This document shows, piece by piece, positions 24,301-32,949 of a DNA stretch of 64,000 nt. This stretch comes from an uncultured Bacteroidales bacterium (GTDB taxonomy: Bacteria; Bacteroidota; Bacteroidia; Bacteroidales; UBA932), in contig CAKVAS010000003.1 of NCBI GenBank assembly GCA_934725015.1, positions 124,001 through 188,000 of the forward strand. Direction: 5' to 3'. A program made the position numbers and the translations under genes. Below the pieces are notes generated by a model. It was not told the DNA's origin. It did no database searches and was given only the letters and a program-made list of their open reading frames with translations. The first letter of the stretch is position 1, and each line of letters starts with the position of its first letter.

Positions 24301-24410
24301 GAGTCGGAAACCCTTCCTCGCACTCCGGGAGTCTGCGCCCCGGCCGTATCCGGCCATGCAAGAGCCAATGAGGCGATGCACAGCAGTTTGGAAATGAGTT
24401 TTGCTTTCAT
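21324..24410 (-). CDS. susC: SusC/RagA TonB-linked outer-membrane receptor
   Basis: The 1028-residue protein begins with a signal peptide, then a carboxypeptidase-like domain (GRVSDSAGEPVVGASVIAG). A TonB-box-type segment (ETVVIGYGKMKKSDLTGSVS) and a plug with IRGNSSINGSNAPLLVIDGF and SASAIYGSRGANGVI follow. The 22-strand barrel ends in a C-terminal aromatic strand (KWTFGIDIKF). With SusD it imports oligosaccharides at the cost of TonB energy. It has 12 bases to the GH130 gene upstream and 21 to susD downstream. Mannan-type substrate specificity is inferred from the GH26 and GH130 genes. Confidence 0.96.
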   Translation of the reverse strand: MKAKLISKLLCIASLALAWPDTAGAQTPGVRGRVSDSAGEPVVGASVIAGQSNWTTTDEKGAWFLNGVGKDAVLTVNCLGYVEQKVNVASRSVIDIVLTEENSLLDETVVIGYGKMKKSDLTGSVSSIDPEKLLVTPANSVESLMQGRIAGVQVINASQDPGAASVVRIRGNSSINGSNAPLLVIDGFPYGDAGELSQINPQDIVSMEVLKDASASAIYGSRGANGVILITTNKAGKTKTEIVIRQQTSISEFSSELNLWRDPVLMAILSNESYTNAGLVPQYTGTVNANGVYYPSIDELQTTWTTNTRWDDIVFRKAPVSNNTTVQIRSSNDRTSFTAGANYFLDNGMYIKDNYDKFGGRFGVEHKVYDNLIVKANANISHSRRHNNGYLSYNRNPIFPVYNDDGSYWTYSSTDYYHPLAITNLQKITGEGTDIIAFAGLDWDIIPCLKLSGQFNYKHGESITDKYYPKVYTETGAYNNGYGSIDNWKDDNIVADVYATFDKTFANRHHLTVMGGYSYESYVSRSSSLAAVGFVNEALGNENLAAGDSEKYRISNGKYGSRLVSGLARINYVYDNRYLFTLTGRADGSSKFGSGNKWAMFPSGAVGWNIHNESWMKDQKVINHLKVRASYGISGNQGISAYQTLSRYGQHKYFYNGSWQTAIGPGYQSGYTGQDGIYAVWSGIANKDLKWESTSQVDLGFDISLFDNRLNFTFDWYDKLTYDLLRERNIAPSSGYDKMWVNDGTIRNRGVEMTLDGIIFSNRDWKVGATAVASVNRNKVISLGNSVTSGLVKDERTGMEYEWSGNQLEQFRAYTNILAVGQPMFVFYGYRTDGIVQSLEEGLAAGLTGSDAEPGEFKYMDIYNADGMETVDENDRCIIGDPNPDWTGSLNIDVAWKNLDFNIFFNGVFGNDVVNTQRFNQPSNMPMRWTKDNPTNSYPRLNASRQTKFSDWWIEDGSFVRIQNVSLGYTIPFSKVRWLDSIRLSVNVNNLYTFTKFSGYDPEVGMNGLYTGGYPRLRKWTFGIDIKF

Positions 24411-24422
24411 TTGGCTTATTGT

Positions 24423-25463
24423 TTAGTGTGTTGTCTTTTCAGTCGCGCACTCCTCCGTAAGGAAGTCGAGGAGGCTGTCAAGCGGGCAGGTGGCGACACC
24501 TACATATTTGTCGGCCGCCCCATAATAGACATAGAGCCTTCCGCCGACCACCACGTTCCCGGTCGGGAACACGATTCCGGAGTAGTAGCCGTCCGTCTCG
24601 AACCTGAACTCGGGAACAAGTATCGGCTCCGGTGTCCTTGCAATGATTTTCAGCGGGTTGTCCCTGTCCAGAAGGACGGCTCCGGCGCTGTATTCCCCGG
24701 TTCCTCCGGACGACACGCCGTGATAGATCATCAGCCAGCCCCTGTCGGTAAGCAGAGGAGGCGCGCCGCCGCCGATTTTTTCCTCCCAGGTGCCGGAACG
24801 GCCTGTCATCAGCAGATGGCTCGGCTTGTCTTCCCAATCGAGCAGGTCGGAGGAAAACTTGATCCATATTGACGGATATTCCACCCCGTATTTCCGCCCC
24901 ACAAATTCCTTCGGTCGATGGAGCATCGCATACTTTCCCCCTATTTTCTCCGGAAAGAGAATCACGTCCCTGTCGTCCAGAACGGGCGAGGTGAGCCTTC
25001 CGAGCCGGCGGAACGACTTGAAGTCGCGTGTGACGGCGAGGGCGGAGTTCCCGAGGTTCTCGGCCCAGGCCTTAGGCGCGAAGGAGTCGCACTGCGGCTT
25101 CAGAACCACATCGTGCGGGAATGTCCAGTACTGTCCGGGAGCCATCGGACGGTAGGCGTAGGTTATGTAGAAGCTGTCCCCGAACCTGACGATTCTCGGG
25201 TCTTCCACGCATCCGCTGTCGAATCCGTCGGCGCTGGGGCTGAAAACGGGAGCGGAGGAGACTCTCCTGAAATGAAACCCGTCCTCACTCTCGGCTAGAC
25301 CGAAGCGGATTACGTGCTCCCTGTCATTCCCGGCGGCACGGTACAGCATGATGAATTTCTTTCCGTCATGTATGACTCCGGGGTTGCAGCACACGAGGCT
25401 CTCCCAACTGCTGCCCGGTTCCGGCGACAGCACCGGATTTCCTTCATATTTTTCCAGTTTCAT
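24423..25463 (-). CDS. GH130 family mannoside phosphorylase
   Basis: The start is set at ATG 25463 (MKLEKYEGNPVLSPEPG), giving 346 residues. The longer frame upstream runs into the neighbouring gene. GH130 features of the five-bladed propeller include EGNPVLSP, NPGVIHDGKKFIMLYRA, CVEDPRIVRFGDSFYITY (with the Asp proposed as proton donor in the family) and GGGAPPLLTDRGWLMIYHG. Family members cleave beta-mannosides with phosphate, releasing mannose-1-phosphate. There is no signal peptide, so it acts in the cytosol on disaccharides brought in by the SSS symporter 14 bases upstream. Exact linkage preference cannot be read from the sequence. Confidence 0.9.
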   Translation of the reverse strand: MKLEKYEGNPVLSPEPGSSWESLVCCNPGVIHDGKKFIMLYRAAGNDREHVIRFGLAESEDGFHFRRVSSAPVFSPSADGFDSGCVEDPRIVRFGDSFYITYAYRPMAPGQYWTFPHDVVLKPQCDSFAPKAWAENLGNSALAVTRDFKSFRRLGRLTSPVLDDRDVILFPEKIGGKYAMLHRPKEFVGRKYGVEYPSIWIKFSSDLLDWEDKPSHLLMTGRSGTWEEKIGGGAPPLLTDRGWLMIYHGVSSGGTGEYSAGAVLLDRDNPLKIIARTPEPILVPEFRFETDGYYSGIVFPTGNVVVGGRLYVYYGAADKYVGVATCPLDSLLDFLTEECATEKTTH

Positions 25464-25477
25464 AATAGAGGTGTATT

Positions 25478-27052
25478 TTATCTGAATATTATCAGCAGAA
25501 TAACGCACAGGGCAATCAGCGCGGCTCCCATCCACCTGTAGTTGCGCCACCATCCGGCCTTTTTCAGTTCCGCCGTCTCCTTCCTGAAGTCATCCGCCCG
25601 GAAAACCGTGTTTTCAAGCTTTTCCGCAGACGGCTTCCCGGTGCAGACGCTGACAATCCAGATTACGGAGGCGCTGAGAAGGAAAAGAATCGGAACAATC
25701 AGGAGGAAATGCAGACCGCCGAACAGTTCTTCCCGGAAGAAGACCGTAACGACCGCCACGGCAAGCCCGGAAACAAGTCCCGCGAACGCCCCCTTTTCGT
25801 TTGTCCTGCGGCAGAAGACTCCCATAAGGAACGTGGCGACAATCGGAGGGGATATGTAGGAAAGGATTTCCTGATAGTACTTGAGGAGGGAGCCGAACCT
25901 CTCTATGTTGGGAGCCCAGAGAGCCGCGATGACGACAATCACGACAGACGCAATCTTGCCGACCCTCACGAGTTTCCTTTCGTCGGCCCGCCTGTCAATC
26001 TTGGAATAGAAGTCCATCGTGAAGAGCGTGGAACTCGACGTGAGAATCGCACTGAGGGTCGATGTGAGGGCGGCAAGCATCGCGGCCAGCATGACGCCGA
26101 GCAGACCGGTCGGCAGCATGTTCATCACGAGCGACGGATAGACCATGTCCGGATTGTCCAGTCCGGGGAAGAACTTGCGCGCCATCACGCCCGGCATATT
26201 GAACAGGACCAGCGTCGTGAGGGTCAGGAAGCCGGCGAGCATCACGCCGATTCTCCCCTGATTCACGTTCTCCGCGCTCAGAACCCTCTGTACAAGAGTC
26301 TGGTTGTTCGCCCAGAAATATATCCCGAGAATAGGCATCCCGACAATCAGCCCGAGCCAAGGCGTCGAACTGTCATCGAGAGGACGGATAAGCTTCATCG
26401 CGACGTCGCCCTCCGAGATGAGCTCCCCGAGGTATTCGAAGCCGCCGCCGAGGAAGCAGCAGAGCATCAGGATGACCGAACCGACAAGAAGAATAAGCGC
26501 CTGTATGAGTTCCGTGTTGATTGCAGCCGAAAGTCCTCCAGGAATGGTGTAGGAGGCGGCTATGACGGCGAAGATTATTATGAAGACATTGAGGCTCACC
26601 GCCGGGAACATGAGCTTCAGAATCAGCGCGGCTGCGTAAAGGGCGCCGGCCGCATCGAGAAACACGTTGCCGATGATGCAGACGGCCGAAAAATAGTATC
26701 GCGATTTTCGGTCAAAGCGCCTTTCAAGAAATTCCGGAATCGTGTATATGCCCGACCTGATGTACAGCGGAAGGAGGAATGTCGCGAAGAACACCAGTAC
26801 GAGAACGCCTGTGAGATTGTAGTTGAAGACTGATATTCCGGTGGCGTAGGCGTCTCCTGTCTGTCCGATGAGCGTCGTACTTGAAATACTCGCCGCAAAG
26901 AGCGAGAGTCCGACCACCCACCACGGCATACTGCGCCCCGCGAGGAAATATGAGCCGGCTCCGTTGCTTCTGCCGTGCCTGAGACCCCACCATATTATGA
27001 ATATAAGGTAAGCCGCGACAATGACTATGTCTATGATTCCTATTCTGCCCAT
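25478..27052 (-). CDS. Sodium:solute symporter (SSS family)
   Basis: The 524-residue membrane protein has about 14 hydrophobic segments. SSS motifs include WWGLRHGRSNGAGSYFLAGR followed by SMPWWVVGLSLFAASISSTT, then YTIPEFLERRFDRKSRYYFS and GGLSAAINTELIQALILLVG. As first gene of the PUL operon, upstream of GH130, it probably brings mannobiose or mannosyl-glucose across the inner membrane with sodium. A few SSS proteins carry other solutes, so the substrate is inferred from context. Confidence 0.9.
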   Translation of the reverse strand: MGRIGIIDIVIVAAYLIFIIWWGLRHGRSNGAGSYFLAGRSMPWWVVGLSLFAASISSTTLIGQTGDAYATGISVFNYNLTGVLVLVFFATFLLPLYIRSGIYTIPEFLERRFDRKSRYYFSAVCIIGNVFLDAAGALYAAALILKLMFPAVSLNVFIIIFAVIAASYTIPGGLSAAINTELIQALILLVGSVILMLCCFLGGGFEYLGELISEGDVAMKLIRPLDDSSTPWLGLIVGMPILGIYFWANNQTLVQRVLSAENVNQGRIGVMLAGFLTLTTLVLFNMPGVMARKFFPGLDNPDMVYPSLVMNMLPTGLLGVMLAAMLAALTSTLSAILTSSSTLFTMDFYSKIDRRADERKLVRVGKIASVVIVVIAALWAPNIERFGSLLKYYQEILSYISPPIVATFLMGVFCRRTNEKGAFAGLVSGLAVAVVTVFFREELFGGLHFLLIVPILFLLSASVIWIVSVCTGKPSAEKLENTVFRADDFRKETAELKKAGWWRNYRWMGAALIALCVILLIIFR

Positions 27053-27148
27053 AGCTGGTTATCGTTTTTTCAGTAAATTCTGCGTCCGTCCTTTCGGCCT
27101 TTCTTCGGTCTTCCTTTCGGACTATGTCATGTGGTTTGTTTTCCGCTG

Positions 27149-27156
27149 CAAAGTTA
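27149..27156 (-). promoter_or_regulatory. -7 element of the minus-strand mannan PUL operon
   Basis: The minus strand reads TAACTTTG, matching TANNTTTG, about 97 bases upstream of the symporter gene. No clear -33 element is seen, which would fit a promoter that needs an activator such as the AraC protein encoded nearby. Confidence 0.4.
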
Positions 27157-27242
27157 TCGGTTGCAATCCGAAGTTCCGTACATTTTTTGGCTGATGATTG
27201 ATACTATTCTGAATTTGTGTGTTTTATTGTGTTTTTATCGCT

Positions 27243-27250
27243 TATATTTG
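27243..27250 (+). promoter_or_regulatory. -7 element of the plus-strand mannan operon
   Basis: TATATTTG lies 28 bases upstream of the esterase-GH2 gene. The nearest TTTG (27214-27217) is 25 bases away, longer than usual. The divergent spacer 27053-27278 is the likely binding region of the AraC regulator. Confidence 0.5.
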
Positions 27251-27278
27251 TCGTGCCACAATAACATAATACCGAAAA

Positions 27279-30200
27279 ATGAAATTATCCATCAAATCAA
27301 TCCTGTCCGTTTCGGCACTGCTGATAACCGCCGTCTGCATGAACGGGCAGCGGAAGACGCTGAAGGCCGGGCATTTCGAGTCATCCGACGGATTCAGCCT
27401 GCCATATCAGATTTCGAGTCCGGCAGAAAACGGGACATTCTCCCGCCACCCGCTTCTTCTCTACCTTCACGGCGCCGGGGAGCGGGGCAACGACAACATA
27501 GCGCAGTTCAATCACGGCAAAGACCTTTTTCTTGATTCCGAGGAACTTGAGGACGTCATCGTCGTGGCTCCGCAGTGCCCCGCTGACGGGTATTGGGTCG
27601 ATATAGTCCGCCCGACGACAAGAGAGGAGTGCGCGGCCCGCACCTTCCCGAAAGACAGGGACATGACAATTCCGCTGAAGGCCGTCAAGGAACTGCTCGA
27701 CTCTCTCGTGGACTCCGGAGTTGTGGATACGCGACGTATCTATTGCACGGGACTTTCCATGGGCGGGATGGGGACGCTCGACCTGATGCTGCGCTATCCC
27801 GATTTCTTCGCGGCTGTCCAGCCGATATGCGGGGCCGTGAATGTTGACAGGATTGCCGCCTACAAGGGGAACACGGCCGTGCGGCTCTTCCACGGCGACT
27901 GCGACGAGACCGTCCCCGTGCATTTTTCGCGGGAAGCATTCGAGGCATTCAAGTCCATAGGCGTGGAGGCGGAGTATGTCGAATATCCCGGCGTGTGGCA
28001 CAACAGCTGGGACAACGCCTTCGCCGAAAAGGATTTCCTGTCGTGGCTTCTGAAACATTCGGCGGATTCCCGCATCGGGGACGAGTCCGTCTCTCTGGAG
28101 AGCGGGTGGAGGTTCAGGCAGGCCAATATGCACGACTGGCATCCCGCCACCGTTCCCGGAACGGTACACACGGACCTCATGGACAACGGGATAATTTCCG
28201 ACCCTTACATCGGGATGAACGAGCGGGATGTCCAGTGGATAGACAAGGAGGACTGGGTCTATGAAACGACGTTTGACGTCGATGACAGCCTGTTTGTCCG
28301 GAACAACATCGAGCTATGCTTTGACGGGCTCGACACCTATGCCGATGTGGAGCTGAACGGTACGAAAATTCTCTCGGCCGACAATATGTTCAGGGGCTGG
28401 ACGATTCCGGTGGCGGGCCTGCTGAAAAGAAGGGGCAACAGGCTCTCGGTGTATTTCCATTCCCCGATACGCAAGGGACTCGAAAAATATGATTCGCTCC
28501 CCTACACCTATCCGGCCTGCAACGACGAGCCGCAGTCATGGCACGGCGGGCTTTTCGGGAAAGGGGTGAGCGTCTTCACGAGAAAGGCCGGCTACCATTA
28601 CGGCTGGGACTGGGGACCGAGGCTCATCACTTCAGGAATATGGAGACCGGTGTGGCTGCGAGGATGGGACGCTCTGAAAATCAATGACGTGTTCTACCGT
28701 CAGGATTCGGTGTCGGCCAAAGAGGCCAGATTGACCGTAGTCGCAGATCTGGCTTGTGACCGGGCAGTGGACGACGCGTTTGTCAGCGTGTGCGCCGGCG
28801 GGAAAAGGCTGGCTGCCGTAAGAGCGAACCTTGCGCCCGGAAAAAATGAACTTGAGATTCCGGTTGTCATGAAAAAACCGGAGTTGTGGTGGTCCAACGG
28901 GCTGGGGAAGCCGTTCATATATACCTTCACCCTTTCCGTCTCCGACGGAGGGAAGACCTTGGCTTCGGAAAGCACCTCTGTCGGACTGCGCTCTCTGCGG
29001 CTTATCAGGGACGAGGATGCCGCCGGTGGCAGAACGTTCCGATTTGAACTCAACGGAAAGCCCGTTTTCATGAAAGGAGCGAACTACATCCCGTGCGATG
29101 TCTTTCTTCCGGATGTAACGGATGAAATCTATGAAAGGACGGTTGCCGATGCCGTCGGGGCGAACATGAATATGCTCCGCGTGTGGGGCGGAGGAGTCTA
29201 TGAGGACGACCGTTTCTATGACCTGTGCGACAGGAACGGCATCCTTATCTGGCAGGACTTCATGTTCGCGTGCAGCCTCTACCCCGCCGACGACGATTTC
29301 GTGAGGAATGTCGAGGCCGAGGCGGAATATAACATAAAGAGGCTCAGAAACCACCCGTGCATCGCCCTCTGGTGCGGAAACAACGAGTGTGACGAGGCTC
29401 TGTACGGATGGGGATGGAACCGGCGATACGCCGGCTCGCACCCGGAATATGACGAGCTGATTGAATCACAGCAGAACCGCCTCTTTTTCAACACATTGCC
29501 GGATGCGGTGCAGAGGCTTGCACCGGGAACGGCATACGTCCCGAGCTCCCCATGGTCGGACAAGGGGCGCAGCGCCCTGCCGGACAGGGGTGACGCGCAT
29601 TACTGGGCAGTCTGGAACGGCGGGAAGTCCATATCCTCCTTTGAGACCTACCGAAGCCGCTTTTTCAGCGAATACGGCTTCCAGTCATTCCCATCAATGT
29701 CCGCGATCAGGACTTTCGTTCCCGATTCCTGCGATTGGCGGCTGGGGTCCGACGTGTTCAACTGGCATCAGCGCAGCGATAACGGCACTCGGTGGATTCT
29801 CAAGGCGATGAACGAGCATTTCGGACAGCCTGAGAAGTTTGAAGACGTCGTCTATATGTCGCAGGTCACGCAGGCCTTTGCCGCAAGAACCGCAGTGGAG
29901 GCGCACCGGCGCGACAAAGGCTACTGCTGGGGCTCGCTCATCTGGCAGCACAACGACTGCTGGCCTGTGGCTTCATGGTCCGGACGCGACTGGTACGGCG
30001 GATGGAAAGCCCAGCATTACGAACTCCGCAGGGCCTTTTCCAAAATCCTTGTGTCTCCGGTGATTGAGGGACGGGATGTCTCGGTTTTCGTAATCTCCGA
30101 CAGGACGACTCCCGTGCGTGGCGTTCTCGAACTCATCTTTATGGATGTTAATGGCAATGTTCTGTCGCGCCGGGCGGACAGAATCTGCCTTCCTGCCAAT

Positions 30201-30581
30201 TCGAGCGGGGTTCATGCGCGTGCCTCCCTTGATTGCGGAGCCGACCTCCGGACAAGCCTCGTGCACGTCAGGTTCAACGCCGACGGGAAAGTCCTCTCCG
30301 AATGCGTCCGCCCGTTTGTGGCCTACAAAGACATGGAGCTGCCGCAGTGCAGCATTTCCGCAGGCTTCAGGGAGGCTGACGGCGGGATTGAAGTCACGCT
30401 ATCCTCGGATGCCTATGCCGCCTTTGTCTTTCTCGACGCCGGCGAGACCGGGGAAAATTTCTCGGACAATTTCTTCGACCTTCTCCCGGGACAGTCCCGA
30501 ACGGTCTTTCTCTCCACGGATATGCCGGCCGCGGAAAAGGAACGCAGAATCAGAATCTCAAGCCTTGCCTCAACGCGCTGA
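27279..30581 (+). CDS. Secreted fusion of an alpha/beta-hydrolase esterase and a GH2 beta-mannosidase
   Basis: The 1100-residue protein starts with a signal peptide (1-23). Residues about 30-262 are an alpha/beta-hydrolase: oxyanion region LLLYLHGAGERGND, nucleophile Ser160 in GLSMGG, a likely acid in FHGDCDET and His241 in PGVWHNSW. From about 271 to the end is a GH2 enzyme of beta-mannosidase type. It has a jelly roll beginning SLESGWRFRQANMHDWHPAT, then GGVYEDDRFYDLCDRNGILI, acid/base Glu703 in WCGNNECDE and nucleophile Glu798 in FFSEYGFQ. One polypeptide could thus remove acyl groups and non-reducing mannose in the periplasm. The esterase may act on acetyl groups, which is an inference. 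The AraC gene follows after 2 bases. Confidence 0.9.
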   Translation: MKLSIKSILSVSALLITAVCMNGQRKTLKAGHFESSDGFSLPYQISSPAENGTFSRHPLLLYLHGAGERGNDNIAQFNHGKDLFLDSEELEDVIVVAPQCPADGYWVDIVRPTTREECAARTFPKDRDMTIPLKAVKELLDSLVDSGVVDTRRIYCTGLSMGGMGTLDLMLRYPDFFAAVQPICGAVNVDRIAAYKGNTAVRLFHGDCDETVPVHFSREAFEAFKSIGVEAEYVEYPGVWHNSWDNAFAEKDFLSWLLKHSADSRIGDESVSLESGWRFRQANMHDWHPATVPGTVHTDLMDNGIISDPYIGMNERDVQWIDKEDWVYETTFDVDDSLFVRNNIELCFDGLDTYADVELNGTKILSADNMFRGWTIPVAGLLKRRGNRLSVYFHSPIRKGLEKYDSLPYTYPACNDEPQSWHGGLFGKGVSVFTRKAGYHYGWDWGPRLITSGIWRPVWLRGWDALKINDVFYRQDSVSAKEARLTVVADLACDRAVDDAFVSVCAGGKRLAAVRANLAPGKNELEIPVVMKKPELWWSNGLGKPFIYTFTLSVSDGGKTLASESTSVGLRSLRLIRDEDAAGGRTFRFELNGKPVFMKGANYIPCDVFLPDVTDEIYERTVADAVGANMNMLRVWGGGVYEDDRFYDLCDRNGILIWQDFMFACSLYPADDDFVRNVEAEAEYNIKRLRNHPCIALWCGNNECDEALYGWGWNRRYAGSHPEYDELIESQQNRLFFNTLPDAVQRLAPGTAYVPSSPWSDKGRSALPDRGDAHYWAVWNGGKSISSFETYRSRFFSEYGFQSFPSMSAIRTFVPDSCDWRLGSDVFNWHQRSDNGTRWILKAMNEHFGQPEKFEDVVYMSQVTQAFAARTAVEAHRRDKGYCWGSLIWQHNDCWPVASWSGRDWYGGWKAQHYELRRAFSKILVSPVIEGRDVSVFVISDRTTPVRGVLELIFMDVNGNVLSRRADRICLPANSSGVHARASLDCGADLRTSLVHVRFNADGKVLSECVRPFVAYKDMELPQCSISAGFREADGGIEVTLSSDAYAAFVFLDAGETGENFSDNFFDLLPGQSRTVFLSTDMPAAEKERRIRISSLASTR

Positions 30582-30583
30582 AT

Positions 30584-31429
30584 ATGAAAGAAATCCAGCA
30601 GGAAATAACCCCTGTCTCAAAAGACGACCTCTTCATCGTTCTGGACCATCAGGACGCCAAGTTCGACTACCCCATACACTGCCACGCGGAGTATGAGATA
30701 AACCTCGTGCTCGACACGGACGGCACGCGGGTAATCGGCAATTCCACATCGGAGTTCAAGAATCTGGACCTGATTCTCGTGTCGCCGTTCATCCCCCACG
30801 TGTGGAAATCGGACGGGGAGCACAATCATGTCGTGACGGTGCAGTTCTCCGATGAAATGCTCAAATTTCCCATAATGTACAAGAAGCCATTCCGCCATAT
30901 CAGGGAACTTCTCGACAAATCGGTGCCGGCAATGCACTTTTTTGTATCAAGAGACAGCAGAATAGTATCAAGATTGCTCCGGCTCAAGGAGTATTCCGGC
31001 TTTGATTCGGCCGTCGAATTCCTTTGCCTCCTTAACGACCTAGCTCTTTCGGAAGGCCGCGTGGTGTCCGATTCGGAGCTGTCGATGCGGCCGTCGAAAT
31101 CCAGAAGAATCAGCAGGGTCTGCGCATACACGGAAGAAAAGATAGCGGAACGGATTTCAATATCGGACGTCGCGGAACTCGTCAATATGTCGGAGTCCGC
31201 ATTCTCCCACTTCTTCAAGAAGCACACGAGCCTTTCATACGTCTCCTACCTCAACAATCTCCGCATCGCGAAGGCCTGCCGTCTCCTCGAAGGAACAATG
31301 CTCTCGGTTTCGGAGATATGCTATGAATGCGGATTTAACAACAAGTCGAACTTCAACAGGATATTCCTCAAATCAAGGGGCGTCACCCCTACAGTTTATC
31401 GCAAGTATATCAACAACATTCTCGTATGA
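30584..31429 (+). CDS. AraC-family transcriptional regulator
   Basis: The 281-residue protein has an N-terminal cupin-like sensor (FDYPIHCHAEYEINLVLDTD) followed by SPFIPHVWKSDGEHNHVVTV. The C-terminal double helix-turn-helix shows ISISDVAELVNMSESAFSHF, then LRIAKACRLLEGTMLSVSEI and CGFNNKSNFNRIFLKSRGVT. It is embedded between the esterase-GH2 and GH-A genes with a four-base stop/start overlap (ATGA) downstream. It probably controls both divergent mannan operons, perhaps sensing an intracellular mannoside. Most Bacteroidota PULs use HTCS or SusR regulators, so an AraC/cupin sensor is less usual. Confidence 0.92.
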   Translation: MKEIQQEITPVSKDDLFIVLDHQDAKFDYPIHCHAEYEINLVLDTDGTRVIGNSTSEFKNLDLILVSPFIPHVWKSDGEHNHVVTVQFSDEMLKFPIMYKKPFRHIRELLDKSVPAMHFFVSRDSRIVSRLLRLKEYSGFDSAVEFLCLLNDLALSEGRVVSDSELSMRPSKSRRISRVCAYTEEKIAERISISDVAELVNMSESAFSHFFKKHTSLSYVSYLNNLRIAKACRLLEGTMLSVSEICYECGFNNKSNFNRIFLKSRGVTPTVYRKYINNILV

Positions 31430-32925
31430 TTATGAAACGCCACATCTTACTGCTCTTCGCCCTCATTACGGCGGTGTCCTGCCGCAGCTACAGCCTTGCC
31501 GTCACCGACGAAGTCATAAATTCCGACCTCTTCGGAAACGGAGTCGAATGGGATCCGTATGACGAAGCCGTTTCCTGGGGCTCCGAGGTTTCGGACGAAG
31601 ACTGGGAAAAACTCTACGGACGGATGGATTTCATGAGGCCGCAATATGTCAGGTGCATGATAAATTCTCCGTTCACCTACTACGACAACGGACGCTTTGT
31701 CCCCGAAAGAAATGCAAGGAATGTCATAAGGCTGCTCTCCTGGTGCCAGAAGAACGGAGCGTCCGTAATATGGGGAGAGTTCAATCCTCCGGCTTCGAGT
31801 CTGAAAGGAAGCAGAGAATGGGTGCAAATGTCCGTTGCCTACCTTAACCGCCTTGTGGAGCACTACGGGTTCAGCTGCATAAAGCACTTTGTGATATTCA
31901 ACGAGCCGGACGGCAACTGGGCCTGCACCGACGGCGACTTTGATTTCTGGGAGTCGATGGTCCGGCGTTTCGAGGAAGAAATGCGCAGGTATCCGGCGCT
32001 TTCAGGCGTCACGATAGCCGGGCCGGACGCCGTGCTCAACTACAGGAATCCCGCTTCGGAGTTCGACTCCTACGGATGGGTGTCGCAGACGGCATCGAGG
32101 CTCGGGGACGTCGTGGGGCTGTATGACATCCATTGCTACCCCGGACAGCACTATGTGCGAAGCGGCTCTTTCGGACACGACGTCGGCAGAGTCCGGTCCC
32201 TTGTTCCTGACGGTTCCCGGTTCGTGTTCGGGGAGGGCGGCTACAAATATCACGACCCTGCGGACTCGACCCTGCTCGCCGAATATTGGAGGAGGGTGGA
32301 CGGGCACGGATTCACCAAGGGGACAGACTGCAATATGCTTGTCACCGACTGGTTTTATGCCCTTGATATGCCGATATTCGCAATGGAGGCGATGAACAAC
32401 GGCGCGTCCGGGATTGCCGCATGGATGCTTGACGATGCCATGCACTCTTCGGGGGATTCCGGAAAGGCGGAGGACGTGAAAATTTGGGGAATGTGGAACA
32501 TCCTCGGAAGCGAAGTCTTCGGAGACCCTTCCCTTGAAGTGCCCCGCCCGTGGTTCTACACATGGAGTCTCATCTGCCGGTGCTTTCCGTCGTCTTCCGA
32601 CATATTGAGGGTTGATTCGAACCTGCCGCCGGGAGTATATGCCTCAGCCTCCCGCGTATCCCCGGCAGAATGTTCCCTTGTCCTTGTCAATGTGAACGAC
32701 TTTCCGGTGAATCTCAGAGTCCGCCTGCCCCAAGAGACATGGAATTCCGAATGGAGATTTTTCTCCGTGACCGAGGCGGAAGAAAAGGACAAGGTCTCCC
32801 TTTCGTCAGGATGCGCGGAAGCCTCGCCGACGGGAAGCCTGCCGCTCCGTCTGGAACCCGAATCATTCACGGCACTGTCTTCTCTGGCAGGGCTGCGCGA
32901 CTGGGGTTTCCGGGAGGTTCAATAA
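31426..32925 (+). CDS. Clan GH-A glycoside hydrolase lipoprotein, family not assigned
   Basis: The 499-residue protein has a lipoprotein signal (ALITAVSC, Cys19). The catalytic region looks like an (alpha/beta)8 barrel of clan GH-A: WGEFNPPASS on an early strand, acid/base Glu160 in HFVIFNEPDGNW, and a candidate nucleophile Glu270 in RFVFGEGGYK. A C-terminal beta domain begins around residue 385. The arrangement recalls GH5, GH30 or GH39, but I cannot place it. It shares a mannan-type operon with the esterase-GH2 and the AraC regulator, so a mannose-containing substrate is likely. An ATG at 31432 is an alternative start. Confidence 0.75.
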   Translation: MIMKRHILLLFALITAVSCRSYSLAVTDEVINSDLFGNGVEWDPYDEAVSWGSEVSDEDWEKLYGRMDFMRPQYVRCMINSPFTYYDNGRFVPERNARNVIRLLSWCQKNGASVIWGEFNPPASSLKGSREWVQMSVAYLNRLVEHYGFSCIKHFVIFNEPDGNWACTDGDFDFWESMVRRFEEEMRRYPALSGVTIAGPDAVLNYRNPASEFDSYGWVSQTASRLGDVVGLYDIHCYPGQHYVRSGSFGHDVGRVRSLVPDGSRFVFGEGGYKYHDPADSTLLAEYWRRVDGHGFTKGTDCNMLVTDWFYALDMPIFAMEAMNNGASGIAAWMLDDAMHSSGDSGKAEDVKIWGMWNILGSEVFGDPSLEVPRPWFYTWSLICRCFPSSSDILRVDSNLPPGVYASASRVSPAECSLVLVNVNDFPVNLRVRLPQETWNSEWRFFSVTEAEEKDKVSLSSGCAEASPTGSLPLRLEPESFTALSSLAGLRDWGFREVQ

Positions 32926-32949
32926 GATGGCGTGCCACCTCCGAGACCG

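Noticed and set aside
25709..26833. A 374-codon plus-strand frame opposite the SSS symporter
   Set aside because: It is full of Arg, Glu and His from reading membrane-protein DNA backwards, with no recognisable domain.
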